64,000 nucleotides of DNA from Sphingobacterium sp. (GCA_031253985.1 JAIRVH010000188.1:1-64000); one strand, 5' to 3'; shown: positions 16,552 to 26,205, counted from the first letter of the stretch. Notes: generated from the sequence alone by a model not told the origin. Numbers and translations: made by a program.

Positions 16552-19500
16552 TATTTCAGTGTTGCGTTTAAACTTAGGGATATTGATCTTGTGAAGGGAT
16601 AATCTATACCACGTTCGCGTTTGACGGTCGAGGTATAAAATATATCATTCATATAGGCTGAGAGTCGTAGATTGGAGAGTTTGGCCTTATCAAGCCAGTG
16701 TTTGCCTCTAAATTCGTAGCCGAGATTAATGGATTCACCACTAAATGTGTTTTCGTCTTGTACAAAACGGGAAGAAATAGGGGTTGAACCGGTAATGGCT
16801 ATTGCTTTAAATTGTGCAATATCGCCTGGATTTCTCCAACGTTCGTATAATGCCCGCTTATCCTGATTGTTTTCGACATTATTGATCGAGATATTCTCTA
16901 CTTTATTATAAAGCGCGGAATTAAGATAGTCACTTTTCAGTTTATAGCGGATAATGACACTCGCTGTAAATCCTTTATAGCCCAAAGTACCGCGCAGGGT
17001 CCCTTCTGCTAAAGGCTGTGAACTTCCGACCACCACAATATCATTGGTGTTATAATTAAAGGTTTGCTGGCCATCCTTTGATAAGAAAACTTCTTGCCCA
17101 GTTGCTGGATCTATGCCCAGAGAACGTACCGCCCATAAATCGCGGGGGCTATAACCATCTTTGAAACGAACAAGGGACTGGCTGGTTTGCATTTCTTCAT
17201 TGAGAGCATTGAGCTTATCGTTAAAATTGTCATACCGTTGCTTTGTGATGGCTCCAGTGAGACCAAAGGTTAGCACGAATTGATCTTTCGGTCGATATAT
17301 GGGCGAATAGTTGACGATTGTTTCTACTCCTTTGACGTCCAATGTACCAGCGTTAAAAGGATAGTTGGAAAGCCCTGTGGAGGCAGGTAATGTGACAGCG
17401 ACGACGAGCGGATCTGTGTATTTGTCAAAAGCATTGACTTGTATGTTCAGTTTGTTTTTGAAAAATGTACCGTCCACTCCGATGCTGGTCTGCCGTGTGC
17501 GTTGCCATTCGAGATCTGGCGCTCCCAAAGCGGAAAGAAAAATGCCTTGACCAAAGCGGTTGACATTGCGATCGTAGTCAAATATGGACTGGCTGACATT
17601 GCCGAAGCTTTGATTGCCCGTAATCCCTATATTTCCGCGAATCCTTAAGTTATTGATCCATGTATTGTTTTTGAGGAACTTTTCTTTATGTGCATTCCAG
17701 CTCAAACCGATGGAGTAATAGGGGGAATAGAGATTGTTGGACCCAAAACTTGTCGAACCGTCTATATTGTAATTAAAATCCGCATTGTAACGTTGGTCAT
17801 AGGAGTAGTTGACGGAAGCAACAATGGAGTTTCGGCGTGCGATTCTGGTCGCTACGCTCGGCTTTGAACCAGTTTGATAACCAAAGGCGAAGGATGGATT
17901 TCCGTTACTCGCTGAAGGAAATCCCACGGCAATGTACCCGTTGGATCGACTATTATTTTCATTGATTTCGCCACGTAAGTTAGCTGTTAGGCTATGCACT
18001 TTTTGAAAAACCTTTGCATAGGTCAACATGGCATTGGCTGTATAGCTAAATGATTCAGCTCCGCGATAGGTAAGCTTACCTTTGAGGTCATTGGTCACTT
18101 CATCAAATTGGGTATCCAATGGCGAGACAAAGGTATTTGAATTGGTTGTGCTTTTGCTGATCTGTGCTCCGGCTGTTATACGTAAAGCGGGACTAATAGA
18201 ATAGGTCAGCTGTAGGTTGTTGCTAATCGTATAATTTTTGGTCCTATTATAGCTGGACAAAGAAGCGTTATAAAGCGGGTTGGCTATTGATAAAAAAGCA
18301 CCCGGGCTATTGGATTCTGTACGGGCCAGATATTTTTCATCGGCTGATTTGAATTCATAATACGGATTTGTGTTTACCCAGAGAGAGAAGCTACCATAAG
18401 GTGATTCATTACCTGTATATCCTGAAGCAAAGGCTCTATTGGCAATATTTAGTTTCCCCGTCCGATAATTTAAATTAATATTGGCCCCCCAATCTTCCCT
18501 TCCCGATCCGATCATGGCTCCTTTTGTTGTTCTGTAGTTGCCGCCAAGGTCAAAGACTACAGCACCTTCGCCGCCTCTGGCATTTAGCGAATGACGTTGT
18601 GAATAGGCTGTCTGAATCGGCTTGTCTAACCAGTAGGTATCCACTCCCCGCAAGACATTTTGTAAACGATCATTATAAATATTGTCTAAAGCTATTTGCT
18701 GTTCAAAGTTATTGACAATTGCGTTATAGCGTCCTGACAGGCGTTCGAATTCCAATTTTTCTGTTGCATTCATCATATTGTAGCTGCTTAAGTCAGGGAA
18801 CTCAAGATTTAAATCTGAAGTGTAACTTAACCGTACTTTTCCGGCAACAGGTTTAATGGTTTCAATGACGACGACACCGTTGGATGCTCTGGAACCGTAT
18901 ATTGCTGTTGAAGCAGCATCTTTTAGGATGGTGGCCGACTTGATAATATTCATATCAAGACTCATGATGGTTCGTAGATCGGATTCAAAGCCATCGAGAA
19001 TAAATAGGGGCTGATTGGGGTCGGACGAAAATTCATCGCGAAGTGAGGATGTGGCAATACTGGTTTGTCCCCGCAGTTCGATTGTAGGAAGCGCATTGGG
19101 ATTGGAACCTATACTGTTGTTTTCAATTTGGATAAAGGAAGGGTCAAGTGCGCGCAAGCTGGCCACTATATTTTGGTTGTTGACCATTTTGAGTTCTTCG
19201 CCAGTGAAGCTTGCTGTTGCCCCTGTGAAACTTTCCTTTTTGCGCTCCATCATACCGGTTACAATTACTTCGTCGACTATACGTTCAATACGTTTCAGTT
19301 TGATGAGCAGACCTGTAGATGTTTTTTTTGCCGTGAATTCACTGTCTTCAAAACCAAGCATAGAAACTAGTGCCTGTTGTCCATCCGCTGATAATGGAAG
19401 AGAGAAATTTCCATTGGACATGGATTGGACGGCTCTTCGTGGATCGCTTTTGAGCCGTATTGTAGCACCTATTACGGGAAGCCCAGTTTCATCTACGATA

Positions 19501-20003
19501 CGCCCTGTAATTGTGATCTGATCAGTTCGGTTATTGTTATTACTGGATGTTGCTTTCTTCGGAATGGATTTAATAACAATGGTTTTGTTGACGATTTCAT
19601 AATCTAGACCATTTGGCTCGAGAATAGCTTTTAAAGCTTCTTTAAGGCTTGTGTTCTTGAGTATAATTTTATTGGTCCGAATCTTCTCCATATCGACGTC
19701 TTTATAGAAGAAGCTGTACCCCGATTGCTTTTCCAATTGCTGGAAGACCTGTCGGATACTGGCGTTTTGGGTATTGATGGAAATTTGTTGAGCGCTTAGT
19801 GAACCGTATACATGTAAAAGACCGGCAGTTAATAACGCTGGTAACAGGCGAAAATTTGTATTATTTCCCCCAAACGGCTTGTGTTTAATACTATGATGGT
19901 CGCTTGTCTGCTGCTTGCACCAATAGGCGGCAGTGAAAATTTGGGCTGTGGATAGGAGGGGTACCCAAGGTACCCGTGGTCTTGTTTTGTTAAATTCTTT
20001 CAT
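16551..20003 (-). CDS. SusC/RagA-type TonB-dependent transporter with STN domain (tandem locus A)
   Basis: 1150 residues. The N-terminus is long: the hydrophobic export segment is at about 52-71 (LLPALLTAGLLHVYGSLSA-Q), after about 50 polar residues, as in several SusC proteins of this group. The STN domain is about 72-147 (IRQVFQQLEKQSGYSFFYKD), the carboxypeptidase-like domain about 163-245 (ITGRIVDETGLPVIGATIR), then VDEVIVTGM and a plug with IELRGQTSI, PLFILDGF and STAIYGSRASNGVVVIETIK. The barrel follows. The STN domain and adjacent FecR/sigma genes point to substrate-triggered self-induction. It closely resembles the SusC at 30494-33967 (shared NMMNATEKLEFERLSGRYN), which supports an ancestral tandem duplication. 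Ligand unknown. Confidence 0.95.
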   Translation of the reverse strand: MKEFNKTRPRVPWVPLLSTAQIFTAAYWCKQQTSDHHSIKHKPFGGNNTNFRLLPALLTAGLLHVYGSLSAQQISINTQNASIRQVFQQLEKQSGYSFFYKDVDMEKIRTNKIILKNTSLKEALKAILEPNGLDYEIVNKTIVIKSIPKKATSSNNNNRTDQITITGRIVDETGLPVIGATIRLKSDPRRAVQSMSNGNFSLPLSADGQQALVSMLGFEDSEFTAKKTSTGLLIKLKRIERIVDEVIVTGMMERKKESFTGATASFTGEELKMVNNQNIVASLRALDPSFIQIENNSIGSNPNALPTIELRGQTSIATSSLRDEFSSDPNQPLFILDGFESDLRTIMSLDMNIIKSATILKDAASTAIYGSRASNGVVVIETIKPVAGKVRLSYTSDLNLEFPDLSSYNMMNATEKLEFERLSGRYNAIVNNFEQQIALDNIYNDRLQNVLRGVDTYWLDKPIQTAYSQRHSLNARGGEGAVVFDLGGNYRTTKGAMIGSGREDWGANINLNYRTGKLNIANRAFASGYTGNESPYGSFSLWVNTNPYYEFKSADEKYLARTESNSPGAFLSIANPLYNASLSSYNRTKNYTISNNLQLTYSISPALRITAGAQISKSTTNSNTFVSPLDTQFDEVTNDLKGKLTYRGAESFSYTANAMLTYAKVFQKVHSLTANLRGEINENNSRSNGYIAVGFPSASNGNPSFAFGYQTGSKPSVATRIARRNSIVASVNYSYDQRYNADFNYNIDGSTSFGSNNLYSPYYSIGLSWNAHKEKFLKNNTWINNLRIRGNIGITGNQSFGNVSQSIFDYDRNVNRFGQGIFLSALGAPDLEWQRTRQTSIGVDGTFFKNKLNIQVNAFDKYTDPLVVAVTLPASTGLSNYPFNAGTLDVKGVETIVNYSPIYRPKDQFVLTFGLTGAITKQRYDNFNDKLNALNEEMQTSQSLVRFKDGYSPRDLWAVRSLGIDPATGQEVFLSKDGQQTFNYNTNDIVVVGSSQPLAEGTLRGTLGYKGFTASVIIRYKLKSDYLNSALYNKVENISINNVENNQDKRALYERWRNPGDIAQFKAIAITGSTPISSRFVQDENTFSGESINLGYEFRGKHWLDKAKLSNLRLSAYMNDIFYTSTVKRERGIDYPFTRSISLSLNATLK

Positions 20004-20026
20004 GAAAGGTAGGTGTTAATTCGTAT

Positions 20027-21151
20027 TTAGTTTGCTAAACGGATCATTCTTACGTTGTTGTTATTCTTTTCAATTCTAATTGATATACCAGCGGTACTCA
20101 GCACTTCAAGCACCTCTTTTAGATTAGTTTGTTTCAGGATCTTACCACTGAATTTTTCACTGACATTTGAATTGTCTAGTTCAACGCGTAGATCATACCA
20201 ACGCGCCAGTTGGCGCATTATTTCGTTGGGGCTAGCGTTATTAAAGGTAAAGTACCCATCGCGCCATGCAACGTATTCCGTGGCATCTACAGACTTTTTG
20301 CTGATCGAGGAGGCATTGGATAGCGCCTGTTGATTGGGGTATAGGACAAGTTTTTGATTTCGCTGTTGCACTTCTACTTTCCCCTCGACTAGGGTTGTTT
20401 TGGTCAATGGCTCATTGTCGTAGGCTTGTACGTTGAAGTGTGTTCCAAGGACTTTGATGTCTTGGCTAGATGTTTTGACGATAAAAGGTTGTGCAGGATT
20501 TTTGCTTACTTCAAAATAGGCCTCACCATGCAGTTCGACCAAGCGTTCGGTTCCTGTAAATTTAGATGGATATGTTAATGAACTATAGGCGTTCATCCAC
20601 ACTTTGGTACCATCCGGCAGCGCTATTTTGAAGAGCTGCCCCCTAGGTGTCGATAATGTATTCTGGACAATCTTATCTGCCTGATTATTATAAACAAGTT
20701 CTCCGTTTTTGATTTCCTGTATACCGTCTATGGCCGGTACGGATTTTCCTGTTTTATCCAATATGATGACTTTACCATCCTCAAAAGATAGTTTTACCTT
20801 TTCTTTGGCGGGTGGTATGGCGGCCAATTGTGCGAGAGGAACTGGATTGAAGACAAAGTTGTTTCTGTAGTAAATATAGCTTAAGCTCGCACTTACGATT
20901 ATAAAGATACTGGCCGCTATCTGTAACTGGAGGCGATACCTTTTGCGGAAAGGAATTACCTTGATAAATGCTGGATGACCAAAAAGGCGTTCCTGTACCC
21001 GTTTTTGTCCACCTTGGATAATATCCTCGGCAGGAAACTGTGACAAAGATTGTTCGTCAAAGGCGTCCTTTAAGGTATGGTATTCTTCCCTTGTCTCGAA
21101 ACCGAGCAGGTACTTCCGTATTAATGTGGCGAGTGAATTAGGTATGTTCAT
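20027..21151 (-). CDS. FecR family anti-sigma factor with DUF4974 (tandem locus A)
   Basis: 374 residues. A cytoplasmic anti-sigma domain (about 1-75) is followed by one membrane helix at about 77-96 (IAASIFIIVSASLSYIYY). The periplasmic FecR domain (about 165-275) has LPDGTKVWMNAYSSLTYPSKF, VELHGEAYFEVSKNPAQPF and IKVLGTHFNVQAY. The C-terminal DUF4974 (about 295-365) has GYFTFNNASPNEIMRQLARWYD and FSGKILKQTNLKEVLEVLS. It follows the sigma gene after 71 bp that contain the shared leader-like element, and lies 23 bp before SusC. It relays ligand occupancy from the SusC STN domain to the sigma factor at 21223-21780. Confidence 0.94.
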   Translation of the reverse strand: MNIPNSLATLIRKYLLGFETREEYHTLKDAFDEQSLSQFPAEDIIQGGQKRVQERLFGHPAFIKVIPFRKRYRLQLQIAASIFIIVSASLSYIYYRNNFVFNPVPLAQLAAIPPAKEKVKLSFEDGKVIILDKTGKSVPAIDGIQEIKNGELVYNNQADKIVQNTLSTPRGQLFKIALPDGTKVWMNAYSSLTYPSKFTGTERLVELHGEAYFEVSKNPAQPFIVKTSSQDIKVLGTHFNVQAYDNEPLTKTTLVEGKVEVQQRNQKLVLYPNQQALSNASSISKKSVDATEYVAWRDGYFTFNNASPNEIMRQLARWYDLRVELDNSNVSEKFSGKILKQTNLKEVLEVLSTAGISIRIEKNNNNVRMIRLAN

Positions 21152-21167
21152 TATTTCTTTTGGTTAG

Positions 21168-21211
21168 CCTTGTATAGATATAGTCACCGAAAGAATAAAA
21201 AGCACCTACGT
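21168..21211 (-). promoter_or_regulatory. Conserved leader/promoter-like element upstream of fecR (locus A)
   Basis: On the - strand this 71-bp gap reads ACGTAGGTGCT (21201-21211), then a T-rich spacer, then TTTCGGTGACTATATCTATA followed by CAAGG (21168-21192). ACGTAGGTGCT recurs exactly at 26252-26262. AGGTGCT plus TTTCGATCACT recurs at 35291-35380. I infer a promoter or structured leader for fecR-susC transcription. Confidence 0.45.
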
Positions 21212-21222
21212 GAAAAAAAAAA

Positions 21223-21780
21223 TTAAAGAAATGTAATAAAGAGGTGAAAGTCTTTGGTTATGAGACGTAGGCGTTTGAGGGCTTTATTGATGTGGTTTTC
21301 AACCGTACTCTTGGACAGCCCGTATTCGAGTGCGATTTGGTTGATGGATTTGTTGTGGATTCGACTTTCTTTGAAGATTACTTTGCATCGTTCGGGCAGG
21401 TTTTCGATTTCCTCTTGTATTAGGTCGAGTAAATAGCGATAATGTAAGCGATCTTCGATGGGCGCATCATCCAGGATAATGTCAACTTTGTCGATGTCTA
21501 CAGTATGTTTCGCGCTGTTTTTATTAAAGTACGTGAAACTTAAGTAACGTGCGCCAGTCTTTAAGTAAGATTCAATATTATTGACTTCATATAGTCTGTT
21601 TCGGTTTTTCCATATGCTTAAAAAGAGGTCATGTAGGATATCCTCTGTGGCTTCGGTATTTTTTACTCTCAGGTAGACCTGTTGGTATATTGGTTTCCAA
21701 AAATGGTTGTACAGTGCATCAAATGCCCTACGATCGCCCGTTGCGATCTGCTGTAGCCAATATGCTGTAATGTTTTCCAT
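21223..21780 (-). CDS. ECF RNA polymerase sigma factor, FecI-like (tandem locus A)
   Basis: 185 residues. Region 2 is at about 20-90 (ATEDILHDLFLSIWKNRNRL, then IESYLKTGARYLSFTYF). Region 4 is at about 120-175 (ENLPERCKVIFKESRIHNKS, then INQIALEYGLSKSTVENHIN as the helix-turn-helix). The hydrophobic tail is HLFITFL. It heads the locus A operon and should be held inactive by the FecR downstream. It is separated from the upstream thioredoxin operon by a strong terminator. The 46 bp between that terminator and the ATG hold TATTTTTG on the - strand (21798-21805), which fits the Bacteroidota TAnnTTTG box, but no well-spaced upstream element is evident. Confidence 0.93.
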   Translation of the reverse strand: MENITAYWLQQIATGDRRAFDALYNHFWKPIYQQVYLRVKNTEATEDILHDLFLSIWKNRNRLYEVNNIESYLKTGARYLSFTYFNKNSAKHTVDIDKVDIILDDAPIEDRLHYRYLLDLIQEEIENLPERCKVIFKESRIHNKSINQIALEYGLSKSTVENHINKALKRLRLITKDFHLFITFL

Positions 21781-21826
21781 TTTGGGTAGTTACCATACAA
21801 AAATATTTAAAAAATGAATCAATAAA

Positions 21827-21863
21827 AATAAGTTAGGGTATCATTTTGTTACCCTAACTTATT
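21827..21863 (-). terminator. Rho-independent terminator after the thioredoxin operon
   Basis: AATAAGTTAGGGTA (21827-21840) and TACCCTAACTTATT (21850-21863) are perfect 14-bp complements with a 9-nt loop, followed on the - strand by TTTTATT. It begins 8 bp past the TlpA stop and separates that operon from the downstream sigma gene. Confidence 0.88.
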
Positions 21864-21870
21864 GTGATCT

Positions 21871-23214
21871 TTATTTTTTACTCCATTCTTCAAGTAGCGA
21901 TTTTAATTTGGGATCACTTGGTCTGGGACTGTCCGCAGAAATTAGATTTCCTGCTTTATCAATCAGAATATAACGTGGTATACCATTTACTTTGTATGCA
22001 TTAGTCAACTCATTTCCTGGTCCTGCGTGTAATTGAATTCCTTTAAGATTTTTCTCTTTGACATAGGCCTCCCATTTTGGTTTGTCTTGGTCGACAGAGA
22101 CGCCAACGAATGCGACAGGTTTTCCTTTAAATTCCTCATTAAGTTTTTCCCAATGCGGTTCTTCTGCACGACAAGGTCCGCACCAGGTTGCCCACATGTC
22201 GACCATTACAACTTTACCTTTAAGATCGTTGAGGCTTGTTTTCTTTCCACTAAGATCAGGATAGCTAAACTGAAATGCAGGGACACCAGTTTTTGTTTCT
22301 ACCAGTTTTAGCTCAACGGCCTTTGCTCGTTCAATCTGTTCGGGTAAGGTGAAATACTTACTATAGGTATTATTCATCTCCTGAAAGTCGCTGTACGAGC
22401 GAACTGCCTCTAAACGTTGTAAAATATATTGTCCTTTAAGCACATCGGCGCCGATGGTAGAAATTAGTTTATCCATACCGGGCTTACTAGCAAGATCAAC
22501 TTTTCGATAAACTAGATTGGTTAAGAAACGGTCACCATATGGCAGGTTCAATAATGTAGGTGTCAAATATTTATCGGCATTGAATGTCGTATAATAATCA
22601 CTCATTTCTTCCTTGCTGGGGTGAGCTGTCCGTGGCATCTGTAAGTAGGATGTCGCATAATAGGCAAAATCAAAGTCAACGATTTCCGCGAAGAGCTTGT
22701 CAAAGTTTTTATTCCCCGTTTTAGCTGTCTTTTTAATACCGTCCAATTTTCCTTTGAATTCTTCTACCTCAGGGAAAAAGTCTACATAGGTGCTCATGCC
22801 ACCTGGTGTCAGCCCTTTATCATGAAAAGGCTTGGCCTGTTGATCCCAATTGTATAAAGCTTGATTTTCTGGACTATTTTTTGAGGTCAATTCGTAGGCT
22901 CCTTGGTCTAATTTGAGGTTTAATTCTTCGTTACCTTTGAAATAGAAACGAAATAATCCTTGTTGGCTTTGTGGGTTTCCACTCCCCAGGGCATATAGAC
23001 CTTCATATTCTGGAGTGAACCGGAATCCGAATCGGCCTTGTCCATCCGGTATGGCAGTAGCGATTTCTTTCAGGCGGCCATTAAGGACTTTAAAAAGGCC
23101 GATACGTTTGATTTTTCCAGGAACAGTTGTTCCGGTGATGTTGCTGGGCTGTTGTGCGAATGTGACTAATGCGGTAGCAAGCGCGGTAACGAATAAAAGT
23201 GTTTTTCTGATCAT
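21871..23214 (-). CDS. TlpA family thiol:disulfide oxidoreductase
   Basis: 447 residues with a signal peptide (about 1-20, TALATALVTFAQ). The N-terminal half resembles the DUF4369-type domain common before TlpA modules in this phylum. The C-terminal thioredoxin domain (about 316-447) carries WATWCGPC with the redox pair Cys345/Cys348, and the cis-proline in NGIPRYILID near 413. Such proteins reduce or exchange disulfides in the periplasm. It is the last gene of a three-gene unit with a second thioredoxin and a retropepsin-like protease, directly before a strong terminator. The client protein is unknown; SusC/SusD-linked surface proteins or imported peptides are possible. Confidence 0.92.
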   Translation of the reverse strand: MIRKTLLFVTALATALVTFAQQPSNITGTTVPGKIKRIGLFKVLNGRLKEIATAIPDGQGRFGFRFTPEYEGLYALGSGNPQSQQGLFRFYFKGNEELNLKLDQGAYELTSKNSPENQALYNWDQQAKPFHDKGLTPGGMSTYVDFFPEVEEFKGKLDGIKKTAKTGNKNFDKLFAEIVDFDFAYYATSYLQMPRTAHPSKEEMSDYYTTFNADKYLTPTLLNLPYGDRFLTNLVYRKVDLASKPGMDKLISTIGADVLKGQYILQRLEAVRSYSDFQEMNNTYSKYFTLPEQIERAKAVELKLVETKTGVPAFQFSYPDLSGKKTSLNDLKGKVVMVDMWATWCGPCRAEEPHWEKLNEEFKGKPVAFVGVSVDQDKPKWEAYVKEKNLKGIQLHAGPGNELTNAYKVNGIPRYILIDKAGNLISADSPRPSDPKLKSLLEEWSKK

Positions 23215-23226
23215 CGTATAGTTCGT

Positions 23227-24444
23227 TTAACTTAGTTTAATTGGAATAATTTTTTTGATGTCTTTTGCTTTAAATACTGTGTTATCTTTCTTCTTAATTG
23301 CTTTTTGAAGTGTGAGAAACTCATTTTGATTGGGTGAGAAATAGGGGGAATTCGAAGTGCTCAATACAATAGCTATGGTTTCAGCTGCTTTATCATAATC
23401 TTTTAGGTAATAATGTAAAAGAGCAAGGCGATAGTTGTCAACTATATCTAAAGGCTGTTGTTGTCCTAGGTATTGTGCTCGGATAGTTTGTAAAATCGTC
23501 GGGTTATTTGATTGGTCTATAATAACTGGCCCTAAAGCATTGCTTCTTTCATCCCAGTTCGGATATACTTTATAGTGGTCGATTAGTGCTAAATAACTTC
23601 GGGCATCTTTGGAGCCTGTGTAATAGTTTGTAATAAAGATTGGTAGGAACACATCCCATAGTCTATCCGTAAAGGTTGGGCGAATATATTTAAACATATT
23701 GTGGAGACTATCCAGCTGTTGTTTGTTGCCGAACTCTTTGCTCTTCGCTTTTGCGATATTTGTAATTTTGTTTCGCAGCAGATTTCCCCCGTACATACGG
23801 ATCAGTTGTGGAAGGTTGTTGTAAGCCCAATTATTGTATTTTTTAAATCCTGTAACGGAGTTGGCTAAGATAGCGGTTTCATTAAAAAGGTTTTCTTGTT
23901 GATCTAGATAGCTTTCTAATTCAGCGAAATCGTGTTTTTCTCCAGTTTTGATGAACCGTTCGCTATACGCAGCGGGGTAGGGATTGTCCAGTGTCTTGTT
24001 AAATGCTAAATACTGTTGTGCGTTATCTCGTTGCTTAGCTTCCTGTAAGAGAGCAATCAACCTATCCACTGAAAAGAAGCCGGATTCTGTCAAAATGGTT
24101 TGTCCATCGGGGTTCACGATGACAAAGGTCGGGAAGCCGGGCGCACCATATTTACGTGCCAATTTTTTGCCATCCATTTCCTTCATTACATCAGTTTTGT
24201 AAAGAATATAATTTTTATTAAGATCGTTGATGACATTGGTATTTGGGAATACTTCTTTGTCCATCTGGGCACAAGGGATGCAGCCTACAAAGTAGAGGTC
24301 GATAAGGATCAACTTATTGTCTTTTTTCGCTTGGGCTTGGCATTCGGCATATGTACCCTGAAAGGCTTTTTCCTGAGCACTTAATGCCTGATGATAAAAA
24401 ATGCCTATGCTAAGGATTGCCAAATAAAGAAAGAGTTTTTTCAT
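23227..24444 (-). CDS. Secreted thioredoxin-fold protein (Thioredoxin_7 type) with helical C-terminal region
   Basis: 405 residues with a signal peptide (about 1-23, ending HQALSAQ). The thioredoxin domain (about 28-140) has LILIDLYFVGCIPC with an unusual Cys-Ile-Pro-Cys pair at 55/58, followed by AQMDKEVFPN, and the cis-proline segment YGAPGFPTFVIVNPDG. The following 260 residues are mostly helical, TPR-like, with no recognised catalytic motif. It is 12 bp upstream of the TlpA gene and 33 bp downstream of the protease gene, so co-transcribed. A periplasmic thiol reductase or peroxidase-like role is possible; the substrate is not inferable. Confidence 0.85.
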   Translation of the reverse strand: MKKLFLYLAILSIGIFYHQALSAQEKAFQGTYAECQAQAKKDNKLILIDLYFVGCIPCAQMDKEVFPNTNVINDLNKNYILYKTDVMKEMDGKKLARKYGAPGFPTFVIVNPDGQTILTESGFFSVDRLIALLQEAKQRDNAQQYLAFNKTLDNPYPAAYSERFIKTGEKHDFAELESYLDQQENLFNETAILANSVTGFKKYNNWAYNNLPQLIRMYGGNLLRNKITNIAKAKSKEFGNKQQLDSLHNMFKYIRPTFTDRLWDVFLPIFITNYYTGSKDARSYLALIDHYKVYPNWDERSNALGPVIIDQSNNPTILQTIRAQYLGQQQPLDIVDNYRLALLHYYLKDYDKAAETIAIVLSTSNSPYFSPNQNEFLTLQKAIKKKDNTVFKAKDIKKIIPIKLS

Positions 24445-24477
24445 TTTGTTGTTTTTAGAGTTTTCGTATTGGTAGTC

Positions 24478-25971
24478 TTATAGTGTTATTTGGGTATTGT
24501 CCTTCAGTATGATTGTGATCTCATTAACTTTTGCTTTTAGGCGAATTTGATCAATCAATTTGGGGTTTTTCTCGAGTTGGTCGACGTAATAGCCATCAAT
24601 CTGGTGGATGAGATCACCATTTTTCAGCGCGCTTCCATTTGGAGGAGTACCAACGGAGCCAAGTGCTTTTAACAGTCCGGTATTATCCCAGCCAAATTGA
24701 TGGTTTCGAATCAGAAAGTCCTGGGGTAGTGCATGCAGTTTATTCGGTGCAAAAAAGACTTCACTTTCTGCGAGGTTGATGGTTATATTGTATCTGCTCA
24801 GTAGACGGATACCAATAGATCCGTCAACGCCGGGTTGCCATTGTTCATTATCAGCTGTACCACCCATCAATGTTACTGGTAGGCCTGCTATTGGGGGAAG
24901 TGGTGAAATCGCGAATTGGTGGCTTTTACCTAGAAATGTAGGTGAGGAAATTCCCATGCTGACTGTCGCGGCCTGGGCTTCGGGTCTGAAACCGCTGACG
25001 AGTAATTTGTTTTGGCGTACAAAAGGTCTGAAACAAATGAGGTCGTACGAAGCTCCTGTGTCGAAAACAAAACGACCGGGATAGCTTTTGTTTTGCGTGA
25101 TATCGAGCTGTCCGGGAAGTAGCATAACCCCGGATGGCATACTGATTGGCACTAGAGTGCCTTGTTCACTGTATTGAAAACCACCGAATTCATAGAGAGA
25201 CAGGAGATTTTTGTCGTAGTCAATATGGGTGATGTATCGTCGAATTATGGTATTGCCAATGATGCCATCGCCGTCACGGCCCATCTCTGGAAAAATGGCA
25301 ATACTTTGTTTTTCAATGTTGAGGGTATCTAAACCAACCCTGTTGTTTTCAGAAATTTGGATTTTAGCAAGCCCGCCTACTACAGACGCATTTTTTTCTC
25401 TTGTTATTTTTAAACCGATGCGATCAGCGAGTTGCTGGCTGACGGCCATGCCATCCGCTCCTGTGTCGAAAAGTAGGCGAAGTGGTTTGTCGTAGTCGTT
25501 GATTTTGACTTGTAGATAGATGGAACCATTGTGGTTTTCGAAGGGAATGACAGCCCGTAACTGTGCTTTGTCCATCCGTTGCATCCCATAGAGCTGATCG
25601 AATAGTGATAGGTGGACCAATTTGTCAGATGGGTTGAATAAAGCATCGGCATTGACCAATTTGTTCGCTTTGTCTAGGAAGCTTAGTTGCGTAATGCGGC
25701 GATTTTTTACTTTTGTGTCAGCTTTGATTTCAATTTTCGAAACTTGATAATTTTTGATAATCTGGTTTAGACGAAATTTAGCACCCGAGTCTGTATGTCC
25801 GGCTATGGAAAAATTGGATGCCAACTCGCCAGTTAGGAAAGTAGTGTCTTTTTGCTGGAACGCTTGAAAAAGTTTTTGAGCGAATGTAGCACTGGATTGG
25901 GCATAACTGCTGAGTACAGTTAAGGCAAATAATCCAAATAAAATTGATTTTTTAGTTTGTGTATACCACAT
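24478..25971 (-). CDS. Secreted retropepsin-like aspartyl protease with PDZ-like domain
   Basis: 497 residues from the ATG at 25971, which gives the leader MWYTQTKKSILFGLFALTVL ending SSYAQ; an ATG 27 bp upstream only adds nine residues. Two aspartyl-protease lobes are visible: LRLLFDTGADGMAVS (DTG at 169-171) and RFVFDTGASYDLICF (DTG at 304-306), each followed by a GIIGN- or GSIGI-type hydrophobic flap-side motif. The C-terminal part (about 415-490) is PDZ-like, with SALKNGDLIHQIDGYYVDQL. A bilobed single-chain arrangement is consistent with an active acid-type protease acting in the periplasm or at the surface. It is first in an operon with two thioredoxin-fold proteins, and its upstream region carries the same leader-like element as the FecR genes. 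Confidence 0.88.
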   Translation of the reverse strand: MWYTQTKKSILFGLFALTVLSSYAQSSATFAQKLFQAFQQKDTTFLTGELASNFSIAGHTDSGAKFRLNQIIKNYQVSKIEIKADTKVKNRRITQLSFLDKANKLVNADALFNPSDKLVHLSLFDQLYGMQRMDKAQLRAVIPFENHNGSIYLQVKINDYDKPLRLLFDTGADGMAVSQQLADRIGLKITREKNASVVGGLAKIQISENNRVGLDTLNIEKQSIAIFPEMGRDGDGIIGNTIIRRYITHIDYDKNLLSLYEFGGFQYSEQGTLVPISMPSGVMLLPGQLDITQNKSYPGRFVFDTGASYDLICFRPFVRQNKLLVSGFRPEAQAATVSMGISSPTFLGKSHQFAISPLPPIAGLPVTLMGGTADNEQWQPGVDGSIGIRLLSRYNITINLAESEVFFAPNKLHALPQDFLIRNHQFGWDNTGLLKALGSVGTPPNGSALKNGDLIHQIDGYYVDQLEKNPKLIDQIRLKAKVNEITIILKDNTQITL

Positions 25972-26205
25972 AAAATTGATTGTCATACTTATCATCAACC
26001 TTTTCTCCTGGTACTTAAGAGATAATTTTTGATACGGTTTATATGTTAAATTAGTTTGATCTATATGATTGTTTTGTAATGAATTGGCTCACGATTAGGG
26101 AGCCAGATTGTCTATTATTTGGACTATAGGTGTCGATTTCAGTGCTATAAATTGGAATTATTCTATTTGGAATAGCCGTATTTAGTGATTTTGTTATCAT
26201 ATTGA

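Noticed and set aside
19015..19521. A 168-codon open frame on the + strand inside the SusC gene of locus A.
   Set aside because: It lies fully antisense to a well-supported SusC gene, has no recognisable domain and is a by-product of the opposite frame's codon bias.
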